Source of the DNA: an uncultured Bacteroidales bacterium
GTDB taxonomy: Bacteria > Bacteroidota > Bacteroidia > Bacteroidales > Bacteroidaceae
Length of the DNA: 7,294 nucleotides
Direction: 5' to 3'
Assembly (NCBI GenBank): GCA_937896105.1
Contig: CALBKR010000244.1
Span: 1-7,294, forward strand
Shown here: positions 1 through 6,701 of the stretch, piece by piece
Layout: each line of letters opens with the position of its first letter
Position numbering within the stretch: position 1 is the first letter of the stretch
The notes under the pieces: model-generated
Databases searched by the model: none
Told to the model about the DNA's origin: nothing
The model's input: only the letters and a program-made list of their open reading frames with translations
Translations under genes and position numbers: made by a program

Positions 1-1365
1 TTCGCGGAGATAGTAGAAATCGGCGCCGAGCGAACCGGCCATCAGCTCCTCGTACCTGTTGTAATCGAGCACAGCCTCACGATGCTTCCCTGCTGCAGAA
101 TTCACCAGCGCACGGGTAAGGATATATGGAGCTGAAGATTTTTCAGAAGCCTCATCGAAGCAACAGAGAGCACTGTCGAGCATTGCAACCGATTTGTCAT
201 ACTCCTTCATATTGCTGTAACACTGGGCTGCCTTGGCAAAGTTATCGGCACTGCGCAACTCGGTATCGGCAAGCAAAGCGTAACAAGCGGCCGCAGCAGC
301 ATAGTCCCCGTGTGAATAGAGCATATCGGCCTTGCCGACGATGTACAGCGGCTGATTGCCAAGCGCAATAGCCTTGTCAACCTCGGATATTGCATTGGCA
401 AAGGCGAGAAGCGGATGCGACACGGTATCACCGGCAAGCACAAGTGTATTTATGACCTTCGCCTTACCGAAATGTACCTCGGCCTTGTTGTCGGCCAACT
501 TGAAGGCCTTGCCCCAGGATTTCACAGCAGCATTGACATCACCCTGCAGCACAGCCTCGAACTCGGCTTTGGCAAGATAACCTTCGTAGCTGTCGGGATA
601 AGCAGACATAAAATCCCGGATGACACCCCCGTATGATGCACTGTCGCCCAAAATCGTCTGCATATAGAGACACGACAAGGCATCCTCTTTCTTTGCAGGC
701 AATGCAGTGCGTATACCCATAGAGGGATAAAATCCCCTTCCGTAATCTGCAACAGAAACATCGAGCAGTTCATAAACCGAAGCACCGATGGCATAGCTCT
801 TTACCGTGTCGACAGCCGAAGCCGGTTGCATAACGGCCACCAGTTCACCGTTGCCATCGACTAAAGGCAGCGAGAGGAAGCGTTGCTCCATAGGCCTTGC
901 CAGAGTGTAATAGGCACAGGAGTAGGCCGAATCGACCCTCTCTACCCTCGCCTGCTCAATAAAGCCGCCCTTGCCTATACCATAGCCGAGCATATACAGT
1001 GTTCCATCCACATCCACAGGCGCTGACGAAGCGGCCAGAGGCTTTATCTTCTTATCGGCAGCGACACGCACCCTGATGCAGTCCAATATACTGTTCACGC
1101 CTACAATGTGGCTCACTGTACGGGCAACACCCTTGCTGTCGATGACAACAGCACTGTCGGCACCGGCAAATAGCGAGTATGAAGAGAGCACATCGCCATT
1201 ATTACCCACAAAGACAGCCGTACCGTTGTGCAGCATCACACCTTGCCTGTATGTCACCACACTCGCAACAGACTGGCGTGCCTTGGTAACACTTTTGGGC
1301 ATATCATCGGCAAAGGAACATACAGCCCACAATGCCACAAAAAGGAGAATAACTTGTCTTTTCAT
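1..1365 (-). CDS. Secreted trypsin/HtrA-like pseudoprotease with C-terminal TPR-like helices (partial, C-terminus off left edge)
   Basis: An uninterrupted frame of 455 codons runs from ATG at 1365 to the window edge; I translated it by hand throughout. Residues 1-19 (MKRQVILLFVALWAVCSFA) form a signal peptide with likely cleavage after A19, so the protein should be periplasmic or outer-membrane associated. Residues about 28-200 resemble a trypsin/HtrA fold: a GTAVFVGNNGDVLSSYSLF stretch (48-66) matches the HtrA strand leading to the catalytic His, but S64 stands in that place. D95 in DCIRVRV matches the catalytic Asp position, and FLSLPLVD (163-170) matches the GNSGGPLVD loop with L164 where Ser is expected. 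It is therefore probably not a protease. From about residue 230 the sequence is helical and TPR-like, best at 340-372, 376-406 and 412-445. The gene starts 6 nt after the methyltransferase stop (TGA TAG GTG ATG), suggesting one operon. Similar proteins occur beside this methyltransferase in Bacteroides, from memory. Function unknown; binding or scaffolding is an inference. Confidence 0.85.
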   Translation of the reverse strand, partial: MKRQVILLFVALWAVCSFADDMPKSVTKARQSVASVVTYRQGVMLHNGTAVFVGNNGDVLSSYSLFAGADSAVVIDSKGVARTVSHIVGVNSILDCIRVRVAADKKIKPLAASSAPVDVDGTLYMLGYGIGKGGFIEQARVERVDSAYSCAYYTLARPMEQRFLSLPLVDGNGELVAVMQPASAVDTVKSYAIGASVYELLDVSVADYGRGFYPSMGIRTALPAKKEDALSCLYMQTILGDSASYGGVIRDFMSAYPDSYEGYLAKAEFEAVLQGDVNAAVKSWGKAFKLADNKAEVHFGKAKVINTLVLAGDTVSHPLLAFANAISEVDKAIALGNQPLYIVGKADMLYSHGDYAAAAACYALLADTELRSADNFAKAAQCYSNMKEYDKSVAMLDSALCCFDEASEKSSAPYILTRALVNSAAGKHREAVLDYNRYEELMAGSLGADFYYLRE

Positions 1366-1371
1366 CACCTA

Positions 1372-2118
1372 TCAATCGTTCAGACGACGCTGACGCACAG
1401 CCTCGTAAAGTATCACACCGGTTGCAACCGACACATTCAGCGACTCGATGTTGCCGAACTGCGGTATCGCAACCCAATCGTCGCAAAGGGCAAGATGCTC
1501 GTGCGGAATGCCCTTGTCCTCGGCACCCATCACTACACATACCGGTTCGGTAAAACCGGCCTGTGTATAGTTCATCTTTCCCTTTTCGGTCGCACACACC
1601 ACACGGATACCCGAAGCCTTCAGGTATTTCAATGTCTCGGTAATGTTCTTCTCGCGGCACACAGGCAACAGATGCAAGGCACCTGCCGATGTCTTCACGG
1701 CATCGGCGTTAACCGTAACACTGTTGTGTGCAGGGATTATTATGGCATCGACACCGGCACAATCGCAGGTTCTTGCTATGGAGCCGAAGTTGCGCACATC
1801 GGTTATGCCGTCGAGCAGCACCAGGAAAGGCACCTTGCCCTCCTCGTAAAGGGTCGGGACAAGAGTATCTACACTCGCATACTCCACTGCCGAAATATAT
1901 GCAATGACACCCTGGTGGTTCTTGCGTGTTATGCGGTTCAGCTTCTCGACCGGCACACGCACGACTGGAATCGTGCGCCCTTTGAGCGCGGCGAAAAGTT
2001 CACGCGACAGCTCGCTCTGCAGGTCGCGTTTCACCAATATCTTGTCAACCTCCTTGCCGGCCTCGATAGCCTCAAGAACGGCGCGTACGCCGAATATCAT
2101 CTCGTTTGTATTTACCAT
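1372..2118 (-). CDS. rlmB: TrmH/SpoU-family 23S rRNA (guanosine-2'-O-)-methyltransferase, RlmB-like
   Basis: This 248-residue protein belongs to the SPOUT (TrmH/SpoU) class of SAM-dependent 2'-O-ribose methyltransferases. E. coli RlmB makes Gm2251 in the peptidyl-transferase loop of 23S rRNA; that target is inferred here. The N-terminal part (residues 5-75, opening EMIFGVRAVLEAI) is the small L30e-like RNA-binding domain. The SPOUT domain carries motif 1 LLDGITDVRNFGSIART (101-117, N110 and R116), motif 2 VVMGAEDKGI (195-204, E200) and motif 3 IPQFGNIESLNVSVATG (218-234, S226 and S230). These residues line up with N108, R114, E198, S224 and S228 of E. coli RlmB at a constant offset of two, so it should be active. 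The chosen ATG lies 1 nt after the recN stop. An in-frame ATG at 2166 would add 16 unfamiliar residues inside recN and is less likely. It could be a TrmH paralogue with another RNA target. Confidence 0.9.
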   Translation of the reverse strand: MVNTNEMIFGVRAVLEAIEAGKEVDKILVKRDLQSELSRELFAALKGRTIPVVRVPVEKLNRITRKNHQGVIAYISAVEYASVDTLVPTLYEEGKVPFLVLLDGITDVRNFGSIARTCDCAGVDAIIIPAHNSVTVNADAVKTSAGALHLLPVCREKNITETLKYLKASGIRVVCATEKGKMNYTQAGFTEPVCVVMGAEDKGIPHEHLALCDDWVAIPQFGNIESLNVSVATGVILYEAVRQRRLND

Positions 2119-2119
2119 A

Positions 2120-3784
2120 TCATTCTGTTTGTGATAGCAGAAGCCCGGCTGCACTGATAGCCGCATCGGTGAGCACCTCGCCGCTCATCATCTGTGCTAT
2201 CTCACGCACCCTCTCCTGCTGTCCAAGTTCTACAATATCTGTCACTGTGCCTGCGGATGTCTCCTCCTTGTGCACCTTGTAGTGGCGTGAACCCAAAGCT
2301 GCCACCTGTGGCAAGTGTGTTATGCTCAATACCTGACGCTGCGTACAGCCCATCTGCCGCATCATACGCCCCATTCTCTCGGCAAGCACACCCGACACAC
2401 CGGTATCCACCTCATCGAATATCAATGTCGGCTGGTTGTCGCCCGATGCAACAAGGGATTTAAGAGCGAGCATCACGCGTGCCATCTCACCGCCCGATGC
2501 AACATCGCTTAGCGGTTGCGGTGCACTGCTGCTGTTGGCCGAGAAGAGGAATGTAACGACATCACAGCCAAGCGGTGTAAAGCCGGCAGTGGCCTCAAAA
2601 GCAACCTCGAAACGTATCATAGGCATACCAAGGTTGACAAGTATCGCTACGATATCAGCCTGCAGGCGTGCTGCACTCTCCTTGCGCACCTCGGTTATCC
2701 TGCCTGCCTGTGCAGTGAGCTCATCGGCGCAAGCCTTTATGCGGCGTTCCAACGCCAATATCTCATCGTCGCCGCACTCTATCCTGCCAAGACGCGAAGC
2801 GTAATCGGCGGCAAGAGCCAACAGGGCGGCCACAGTTTCCACACGATGCTTCTTGAACAGACCATAAATCAGTGCCAAGCGACGCTCGACAGCCTCGAGC
2901 CTATCGGGCGAATACTGCACACGGCCGGCACGCTGCTCCATCTCGCTGCAACAATCCTTGAGCTCGATGTAACAGCTGTCGAGACGGTCGGACAGCTCGC
3001 CTGCGGCACTATAATGCGGTGCTATGCGCGAAAGGGCACTCACCGACTCGCGGAGCGCCTGCAACAGGCTGTTACCCTCGCCGTCAATACCCGTACAGGC
3101 ACCATACAAGGCAGCCTGTATCTCCTCGGCGTGTGACAGCTCCTGCATCTCCTGTTCCAATGTCTCGAGCTCGCCATCCTTCAATGCCGCTGTCTCGAGT
3201 TCGTCGAGCTGGAAGCGAAGCCACTCCTCGTCGCGGCGACTGCTCTCCAACGACTCCTTGAGCCTCTTCAATTCACTGCAAAGAGCCAGATATGTGTCGT
3301 ACTGCTCTTTATAAGACTGCAGCTGCACGCTGTTATCCGACAATATGTCGAGCACCCTCAACTGGTAGTTTCTGTCGCCGAGCAGCAGGTTCTGGTGTTG
3401 CGAGTGGATATCGACCAGACGAGTACCGAGCTCCTTTAGCTGCGACACCGACACCGGCGTATCGTTCACAAAAGCCCTGCTACGCCCTGTCACCGACACC
3501 TCGCGGCGCACGATGCACTCGCTGTCATAGTCAAGGTCATTCTCTTCGAACCACCCCTGCAGGGCAAGCTCCGAGATATCGAAACAGCCCTCGATTATGC
3601 ATCGGTCGGCACCATCGCGTATAGCCTTTGCATCGGAACGCTGCCCGAGCAACATCGATACAGCGCCAAGGAAGACCGATTTTCCGTGTCCCGTCTCACC
3701 TGTGATGACAGAAAAGCCGGCAGAGAAATCGACCTCCACGTGCTCAATAAGTGCAAAATTACGTATCGAAATATGTTTCAGCAT
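2120..3784 (-). CDS. recN: DNA repair protein RecN (SMC-like ATPase)
   Basis: This 554-residue protein has the normal RecN length. RecN is a cytosolic SMC-like ATPase that acts early in recombinational repair of double-strand breaks. The N-terminal half-ATPase begins MLKHISIRNFALIEHV and has Walker A GETGHGKS (29-36) and the Q-loop region DIHSQHQNLLL (125-135). Residues about 150-370 are charged, heptad-rich coiled coil. The C-terminal half carries the ABC signature SDVASGGEMARV (426-437), Walker B TLIFDEVD (453-460, with D457 and E458) and the switch histidine in SITHLPQVA (H490). The fifth Walker A residue is His33, where RecN proteins usually have Ala (GETGAGKS); the P-loop pattern is still met. 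I chose the ATG at 3784, 5 nt after the preceding stop. A TTG at 3793 overlaps that stop as TTGA and would add MSI, but MLKHISIRNF is the familiar RecN start. No promoter is visible, so it is probably co-transcribed with its neighbours. Confidence 0.96.
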   Translation of the reverse strand: MLKHISIRNFALIEHVEVDFSAGFSVITGETGHGKSVFLGAVSMLLGQRSDAKAIRDGADRCIIEGCFDISELALQGWFEENDLDYDSECIVRREVSVTGRSRAFVNDTPVSVSQLKELGTRLVDIHSQHQNLLLGDRNYQLRVLDILSDNSVQLQSYKEQYDTYLALCSELKRLKESLESSRRDEEWLRFQLDELETAALKDGELETLEQEMQELSHAEEIQAALYGACTGIDGEGNSLLQALRESVSALSRIAPHYSAAGELSDRLDSCYIELKDCCSEMEQRAGRVQYSPDRLEAVERRLALIYGLFKKHRVETVAALLALAADYASRLGRIECGDDEILALERRIKACADELTAQAGRITEVRKESAARLQADIVAILVNLGMPMIRFEVAFEATAGFTPLGCDVVTFLFSANSSSAPQPLSDVASGGEMARVMLALKSLVASGDNQPTLIFDEVDTGVSGVLAERMGRMMRQMGCTQRQVLSITHLPQVAALGSRHYKVHKEETSAGTVTDIVELGQQERVREIAQMMSGEVLTDAAISAAGLLLSQTE

Positions 3785-3789
3785 TATGC

Positions 3790-4683
3790 TCAATTATTGC
3801 TTCTTGTTATCTTGTCCCACTCCGACGACAATGACGGATTTATTTCGGACAATGTTGCCACAACCGTCTTTTTCTCCTCGGCGGTACATTTAGAGTATAT
3901 ATTTACAATCTCATCCACCTTGTATTCGGTGAACAGTGTTGTAAAATAGGCCATAGGCCTGTCCTCATAGGCCTTCTTAAGCATAGCTATGCTCTCGGTA
4001 ATGGCCTTGCGCCCACCGTCGGCATTCTTGAACATCGTGTCCAGGCCAAGACGGTGATACTTGTACATCAGCTTGCGCACCGGCTCCATAGCGCCGTTCA
4101 TATAATCGTCGATTATCGAGTAGCGGTTGTTGTTGCCGCTGCCGGCACGCCACCCGGCATCTCCGAGGTTCTGCGCATTGTTGGCTATGGTCAGCGATTT
4201 GTTCAGGAACTCACTGCCGCCAAGCTCACCCATTGAGTCCATATCCATCCCTATTATCATATAGACATAGAAGGCAATCACCGCCGTGAGGTTGTTGTCA
4301 AGGTTATCCTCGACGAACTCAAGACGGTCGAACGGCAGATATTTGAATTTCACGCTCTTGTCCTCGTACTGGAAGAGTGTCGAACTGTATGAAGCGCCGA
4401 ACACAGGACGCGAAGCCTGCACCATAAGAGAGCAGTCGAAACTGCCGTCATTGGCATACGAGTTAACCACAAAGACGAAATTGCAATCTATGCGCTCCAC
4501 CTCCTCGTACACGTTCGATGTCCACTTGCGGTCGTTGATAAAGGATTTCAGAGCATCCTCGAGCTGTGTAAACACCTCGGTATTCGAGCCCTGCACCTTT
4601 GATGCGTTCAGCGTCACATTGGCATTGAGTTCCTCACCCTCGGCACTTGCCGACAACGGCAACAGCATAAAGAACAGCAGCAT
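3790..4683 (-). other. DUF4835 module of the fused gene, possibly translated separately
   Basis: This segment is normally its own gene. From ATG at 4683 (fusion residue 398) it would give 297 residues, the usual family length, but its signal peptide would be short and uncharged (MLLFFMLLPLSASA). An internal GTG at 4707 (fusion residue 390) would give MAHLSKLLMLLFFMLLPLSA, with a Lys ahead of the hydrophobic core, which is a better signal peptide. The mature region starts near AEGEELNANVTLNASKVQG, matching the family's typical QELNAKV-like start after cleavage. No Shine-Dalgarno sequence precedes either start, which is not informative in Bacteroidota. Family membership is from remembered homologues; the molecular role is unknown, with a possible type IX secretion link (PorD). 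Confidence 0.75.
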
Positions 4684-5874
4684 CAGCAGTTTCGACAGGT
4701 GCGCCACAATATCCTTTGCCACCTCCCTCTTGCTTTTCAAGGGGAATGTACTCTGCCCCTCCTTGTCGATTATGGTCACCTTGTTGGTGTCGCAGGCAAA
4801 GCCTGCTCCCTTATCCTCGAGCGAGTTCAGGACTATGAAATCGAGGTTCTTCTTCTCCAGTTTCTTGCGGGCATTCTCCTCGGCGTTGTTTGTCTCCAGG
4901 GCAAAGCCCACAAGGCATTGGTTCGCACCCTTCACAGCGCCGAGCGACGCTGCGATATCATTGTTCGGAGTGAGCTCGATGCACATATCATCTGCTGTGC
5001 GTTTCATCTTTTCGGGCGCACACTGTGCCGGACGGTAATCGGCTACGGCGGCCGACAGCACCGCAGCATCGCAAGAGGGGAAAGCAGCCATTGCGGCCTC
5101 GTACATCTCACGCGCCGACTCGACATCGATGCGCTTTATACCCGGATTATGGCACTCCAGCGATACAGGCCCTGCCACAAGGGTTACATCGGCACCCTGC
5201 TCTGCACACTCCTCGGCAATAGCAAAGCCCATCTTGCCCGATGAGTAGTTGCCGATAAAACGCACTGGGTCTATCTTTTCATACGTAGGGCCTGCGGTAA
5301 CAAGCACTCTTTTCCCTGCAAGCGCCCTACTTCCGAAAAAAAAATCCTTGAGTGCTTCGACTATCCCTGCAGGTTCTTCCATACGACCCTTTCCGCACAG
5401 ATGGCTTGCAAGCTCGCCCGATGCCGGCTCGATAATGTGGTTGCCATAGCTCCTCAACACATCGATATTGTGCTGTGTCGAGGGATGGGCATACATATCA
5501 AGGTCCATTGCAGGAGCGATGAAAACCGGCGCCTTCATCGAGAGATATGTGGTGACAAGCAGATTATCGGCGACACCACCGGCCATCTTGCCAAGTGTCG
5601 ACGCCGTTGCCGGGGCAACTATCATTGCATCGGCCCACAGACCAAGCTCAACGTGGCTGTTCCAGGCACCGCTGTCGCTGTGGAAGAAATCGCACAACAC
5701 AGGACGCCCCGACAATGTCGAGAGGGTAAGTGGAGTGATGAACTCCTTGGCCGAAGGGGTCATAACCACCTGTACGGCAGCTCCCTCCTTCACCAGCAGA
5801 CGCACAAGCACAGCAGCCTTATAGGCGGCAATACTGCCCGTCACGCCCAAAACTATTTTCTTTCCTTTTAACAT
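3790..5874 (-). CDS. coaBC: CoaBC (phosphopantothenoylcysteine synthetase/decarboxylase) fused in frame to a secreted DUF4835-family protein
   Basis: One 694-codon frame holds two normally separate proteins. Residues 1-180 are CoaC, an FMN-dependent decarboxylase: GVTGSIAAYKA (10-20), H74 in NSHVE, PAMDLDMY (121-128, Asp where E. coli has Asn) and catalytic C160 in HLCGKGRMEEP. Residues about 187-395 are CoaB, which joins cysteine to 4'-phosphopantothenate using CTP: AGPTYEKIDPVRFIGNYSSG (194-213), AAVADYRP (275-282), K289, LVGFALET (321-328) and KNLDFIVLN (342-350). CoaBC is thus complete at its usual length of about 400. Residues 398-694 match Bacteroidetes DUF4835 proteins, about 295 residues long and exported (landmarks ERIDCNF, NNLTAVIAFYVYMIIGMDMD, DDYMNGAMEP). 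I recall this family being linked to type IX secretion as PorD, which I hold loosely. No in-frame stop separates the halves. A real fusion, internal initiation and a one-base assembly error are all possible. Confidence 0.9.
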   Translation of the reverse strand: MLKGKKIVLGVTGSIAAYKAAVLVRLLVKEGAAVQVVMTPSAKEFITPLTLSTLSGRPVLCDFFHSDSGAWNSHVELGLWADAMIVAPATASTLGKMAGGVADNLLVTTYLSMKAPVFIAPAMDLDMYAHPSTQHNIDVLRSYGNHIIEPASGELASHLCGKGRMEEPAGIVEALKDFFFGSRALAGKRVLVTAGPTYEKIDPVRFIGNYSSGKMGFAIAEECAEQGADVTLVAGPVSLECHNPGIKRIDVESAREMYEAAMAAFPSCDAAVLSAAVADYRPAQCAPEKMKRTADDMCIELTPNNDIAASLGAVKGANQCLVGFALETNNAEENARKKLEKKNLDFIVLNSLEDKGAGFACDTNKVTIIDKEGQSTFPLKSKREVAKDIVAHLSKLLMLLFFMLLPLSASAEGEELNANVTLNASKVQGSNTEVFTQLEDALKSFINDRKWTSNVYEEVERIDCNFVFVVNSYANDGSFDCSLMVQASRPVFGASYSSTLFQYEDKSVKFKYLPFDRLEFVEDNLDNNLTAVIAFYVYMIIGMDMDSMGELGGSEFLNKSLTIANNAQNLGDAGWRAGSGNNNRYSIIDDYMNGAMEPVRKLMYKYHRLGLDTMFKNADGGRKAITESIAMLKKAYEDRPMAYFTTLFTEYKVDEIVNIYSKCTAEEKKTVVATLSEINPSLSSEWDKITRSNN
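4642..4692 (-). other. Internal signal-peptide-like segment at the CoaBC/DUF4835 junction
   Basis: Fusion residues 395-411 read KLLMLLFFMLLPLSASA: one Lys, an 11- to 12-residue hydrophobic core and an A-S-A signal peptidase I site before EGEEL. In a separate DUF4835 protein this would be the N-terminal export signal. Here it lies about 395 residues in. If used in the fusion, it would act as a signal anchor with CoaBC left in the cytosol, and cleavage could separate the halves. That behaviour is inference. Confidence 0.7.
4681..4685 (-). promoter_or_regulatory. TGATG stop/start overlap in an alternative frame at the fusion junction
   Basis: Read on the minus strand, CTG CTG ATG contains TGATG. 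The ATG (4683-4681) is fusion residue 398 and opens the DUF4835 module. The TGA (4685-4683) is in the +1 frame relative to CoaBC. TGATG is the classic arrangement for two coupled genes. It suggests that CoaBC formerly ended here and that a one-base insertion upstream (or its equivalent) brought it into the DUF4835 frame. As the sequence stands, CoaBC does not read the TGA. Confidence 0.5.
5336..5344 (-). repeat. T9 homopolymer in the CoaC-CoaB linker
   Basis: Nine consecutive T on the coding strand encode the end of D177 and F178-F180 (GAT TTT TTT TTC). The tract lies between the decarboxylase and synthetase domains. One added T gives CGG AAG TAG immediately after, ending the protein at residue 182. 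One lost T gives a different frame that stops about 17 codons later. Tracts of this length are prone to replication or transcription slippage and to sequencing error. Confidence 0.85.
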
Positions 5875-5905
5875 TCAGAAAATCTTTTCACTGTTACACA
5901 CAAGG

Positions 5906-5931
5906 CACGGCGGCAGACCGCTGCTGCCGTG
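5906..5931 (-). other. Intergenic RNA hairpin after the exonuclease stop
   Basis: Directly after the TGA of the exonuclease gene, the transcript can form a 26-nt hairpin: CACGGC pairs with GCCGTG (6 bp), then an A·C mismatch, then GCAG with CTGC (4 bp) closing a CGGT loop. It fills nearly half of the 57-nt gap before coaBC, the only sizeable gap in the window. It is followed by CCTTGTGTGTAAC, not a T run, so it is a poor intrinsic terminator. Attenuation or protection of an mRNA 3' end are possible. No clear Bacteroidetes promoter (TTTG / TAnnTTTG) is visible in the gap. Confidence 0.6.
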
Positions 5932-6699
5932 TCATTTCTTCATTCCGCGCAACTTGATGCGTGTCAACACCTGCTTGGTGTTGAGCGGAAACTCGCCGTT
6001 CATCATCCAGCCATAATAGCCGGGGTCGCGGTCGAGCACTGCATCAACAGGCATCCCCTTGTATTTTCCGAAATTGAAGACCTCCTTGCCATCGGCATCA
6101 TACACAAAGCGGCCGGCAAAATCGACATTCTTCGTGAATGACGACTCCTTTGCAAGCTCCTCCATGTCATTGGCAAGGTCGTCGTAGTGGTCGAGCTGCG
6201 CCTTCAGCACATTGTATGTCGCACGTGTATCGGCAAGCGCACTGTGGGCATCCTCGAGATTCTCGCCGCAGTAGAACTTGTATGCAGCCGACAATGTACG
6301 TGGCTCGCGCTTGTGGTACAGCACCTGCACATCGATAGCCCTGAGACGCGAAAGGTCGATATCGACCTGGGCACGCAGGAACTCCTCGGCAAGCAGAGGC
6401 AAATCGAAGCGGTTCGAGTTGAAACCGGCGACATCGCAACCCTCGAACTCATTGGCTATCTCACGAGCCACCTCCTTGAAGGTTGGGCACTCCTTTACAT
6501 CGGCATCATATATGCCGTGTACCGCCGATGCGCCCTCGGGGATATGCATACCGGGATTGATACGCTTGGTATACTCAAGTTCCCTACCGTCGGGATACAC
6601 CTTTATGAAGCATATCTCGACGATACGGTCCTTTGAGATATCGGTACCCGTTGTCTCAAGGTCGAAAAATATTATAGGCTTGACCAGATTCAGTTCCAT
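5932..6699 (-). CDS. DnaQ-type 3'-5' exonuclease (DEDDh) with exodeoxyribonuclease X-like C-terminal motif
   Basis: From ATG at 6699 this is a 255-residue cytosolic exonuclease of the DnaQ/RNase T superfamily, degrading DNA (or RNA) 3' to 5' with two metal ions. The DEDDh set is complete, numbered from this ATG: D13 and E15 in FFDLETTG, D99 in GFNSNRFDLPLL, and H152 and D157 in DAHSALADTRAT. The conserved AVHGIYDADV lies at 59-68. After the nuclease domain, SSFTKNVDFAGRF (186-198) leads to FNFGKYKGMPVDAVLDRDPGYYGWMM, the small FGKYKG module seen at the C-terminus of exodeoxyribonuclease X-like proteins. The ATG lies 2 nt after the dnaN TGA (TGA TT ATG). A TTG at 6705 overlapping that stop would add two residues and is less likely. 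Tight linkage to the sliding clamp suggests a replication or repair role, but it need not be the Pol III proofreading subunit. Family certain, physiological substrate unknown. Confidence 0.93.
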   Translation of the reverse strand: MELNLVKPIIFFDLETTGTDISKDRIVEICFIKVYPDGRELEYTKRINPGMHIPEGASAVHGIYDADVKECPTFKEVAREIANEFEGCDVAGFNSNRFDLPLLAEEFLRAQVDIDLSRLRAIDVQVLYHKREPRTLSAAYKFYCGENLEDAHSALADTRATYNVLKAQLDHYDDLANDMEELAKESSFTKNVDFAGRFVYDADGKEVFNFGKYKGMPVDAVLDRDPGYYGWMMNGEFPLNTKQVLTRIKLRGMKK

Positions 6700-6701
6700 A
6701 A

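Noticed and set aside
1306..1365. Lipoprotein signal with Cys16 in the leftmost gene
   Set aside because: The residues before Cys are W-A-V, which do not fit a lipobox; a signal peptidase I site after A19 is better.
1228..2157. A 309-codon plus-strand open frame
   Set aside because: It is antisense to rlmB and neighbours, has no recognisable domain, is rich in His, Cys and Arg as mirror frames often are, and the opposite strand has clear family motifs.
2116..2166. Upstream ATG extending the methyltransferase by 16 residues
   Set aside because: The extension overlaps recN by 47 nt and is unlike family N-termini; the ATG at 2118, 1 nt after the recN stop, fits homologues.
2516..3136. A 206-codon plus-strand open frame
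   Set aside because: Antisense to the RecN coiled-coil and ATPase coding region; no family resemblance.
3782..3793. TTG start for recN overlapping the previous stop
   Set aside because: An in-frame ATG 9 nt later gives the standard RecN start, and ATG is strongly preferred.
4286..5038. A 250-codon plus-strand open frame
   Set aside because: Antisense to the coaBC-DUF4835 junction; Ser/Leu-rich composition is a codon-bias shadow with no domain.
5906..5931. Intrinsic terminator after the exonuclease gene
   Set aside because: The stem is good, but no T run follows, so I kept it only as a hairpin.
6344..6366. QVDIDL in the exonuclease as a clamp-binding motif
   Set aside because: It lies inside the conserved nuclease domain rather than an exposed tail and fits the QL(S/D)LF consensus poorly.
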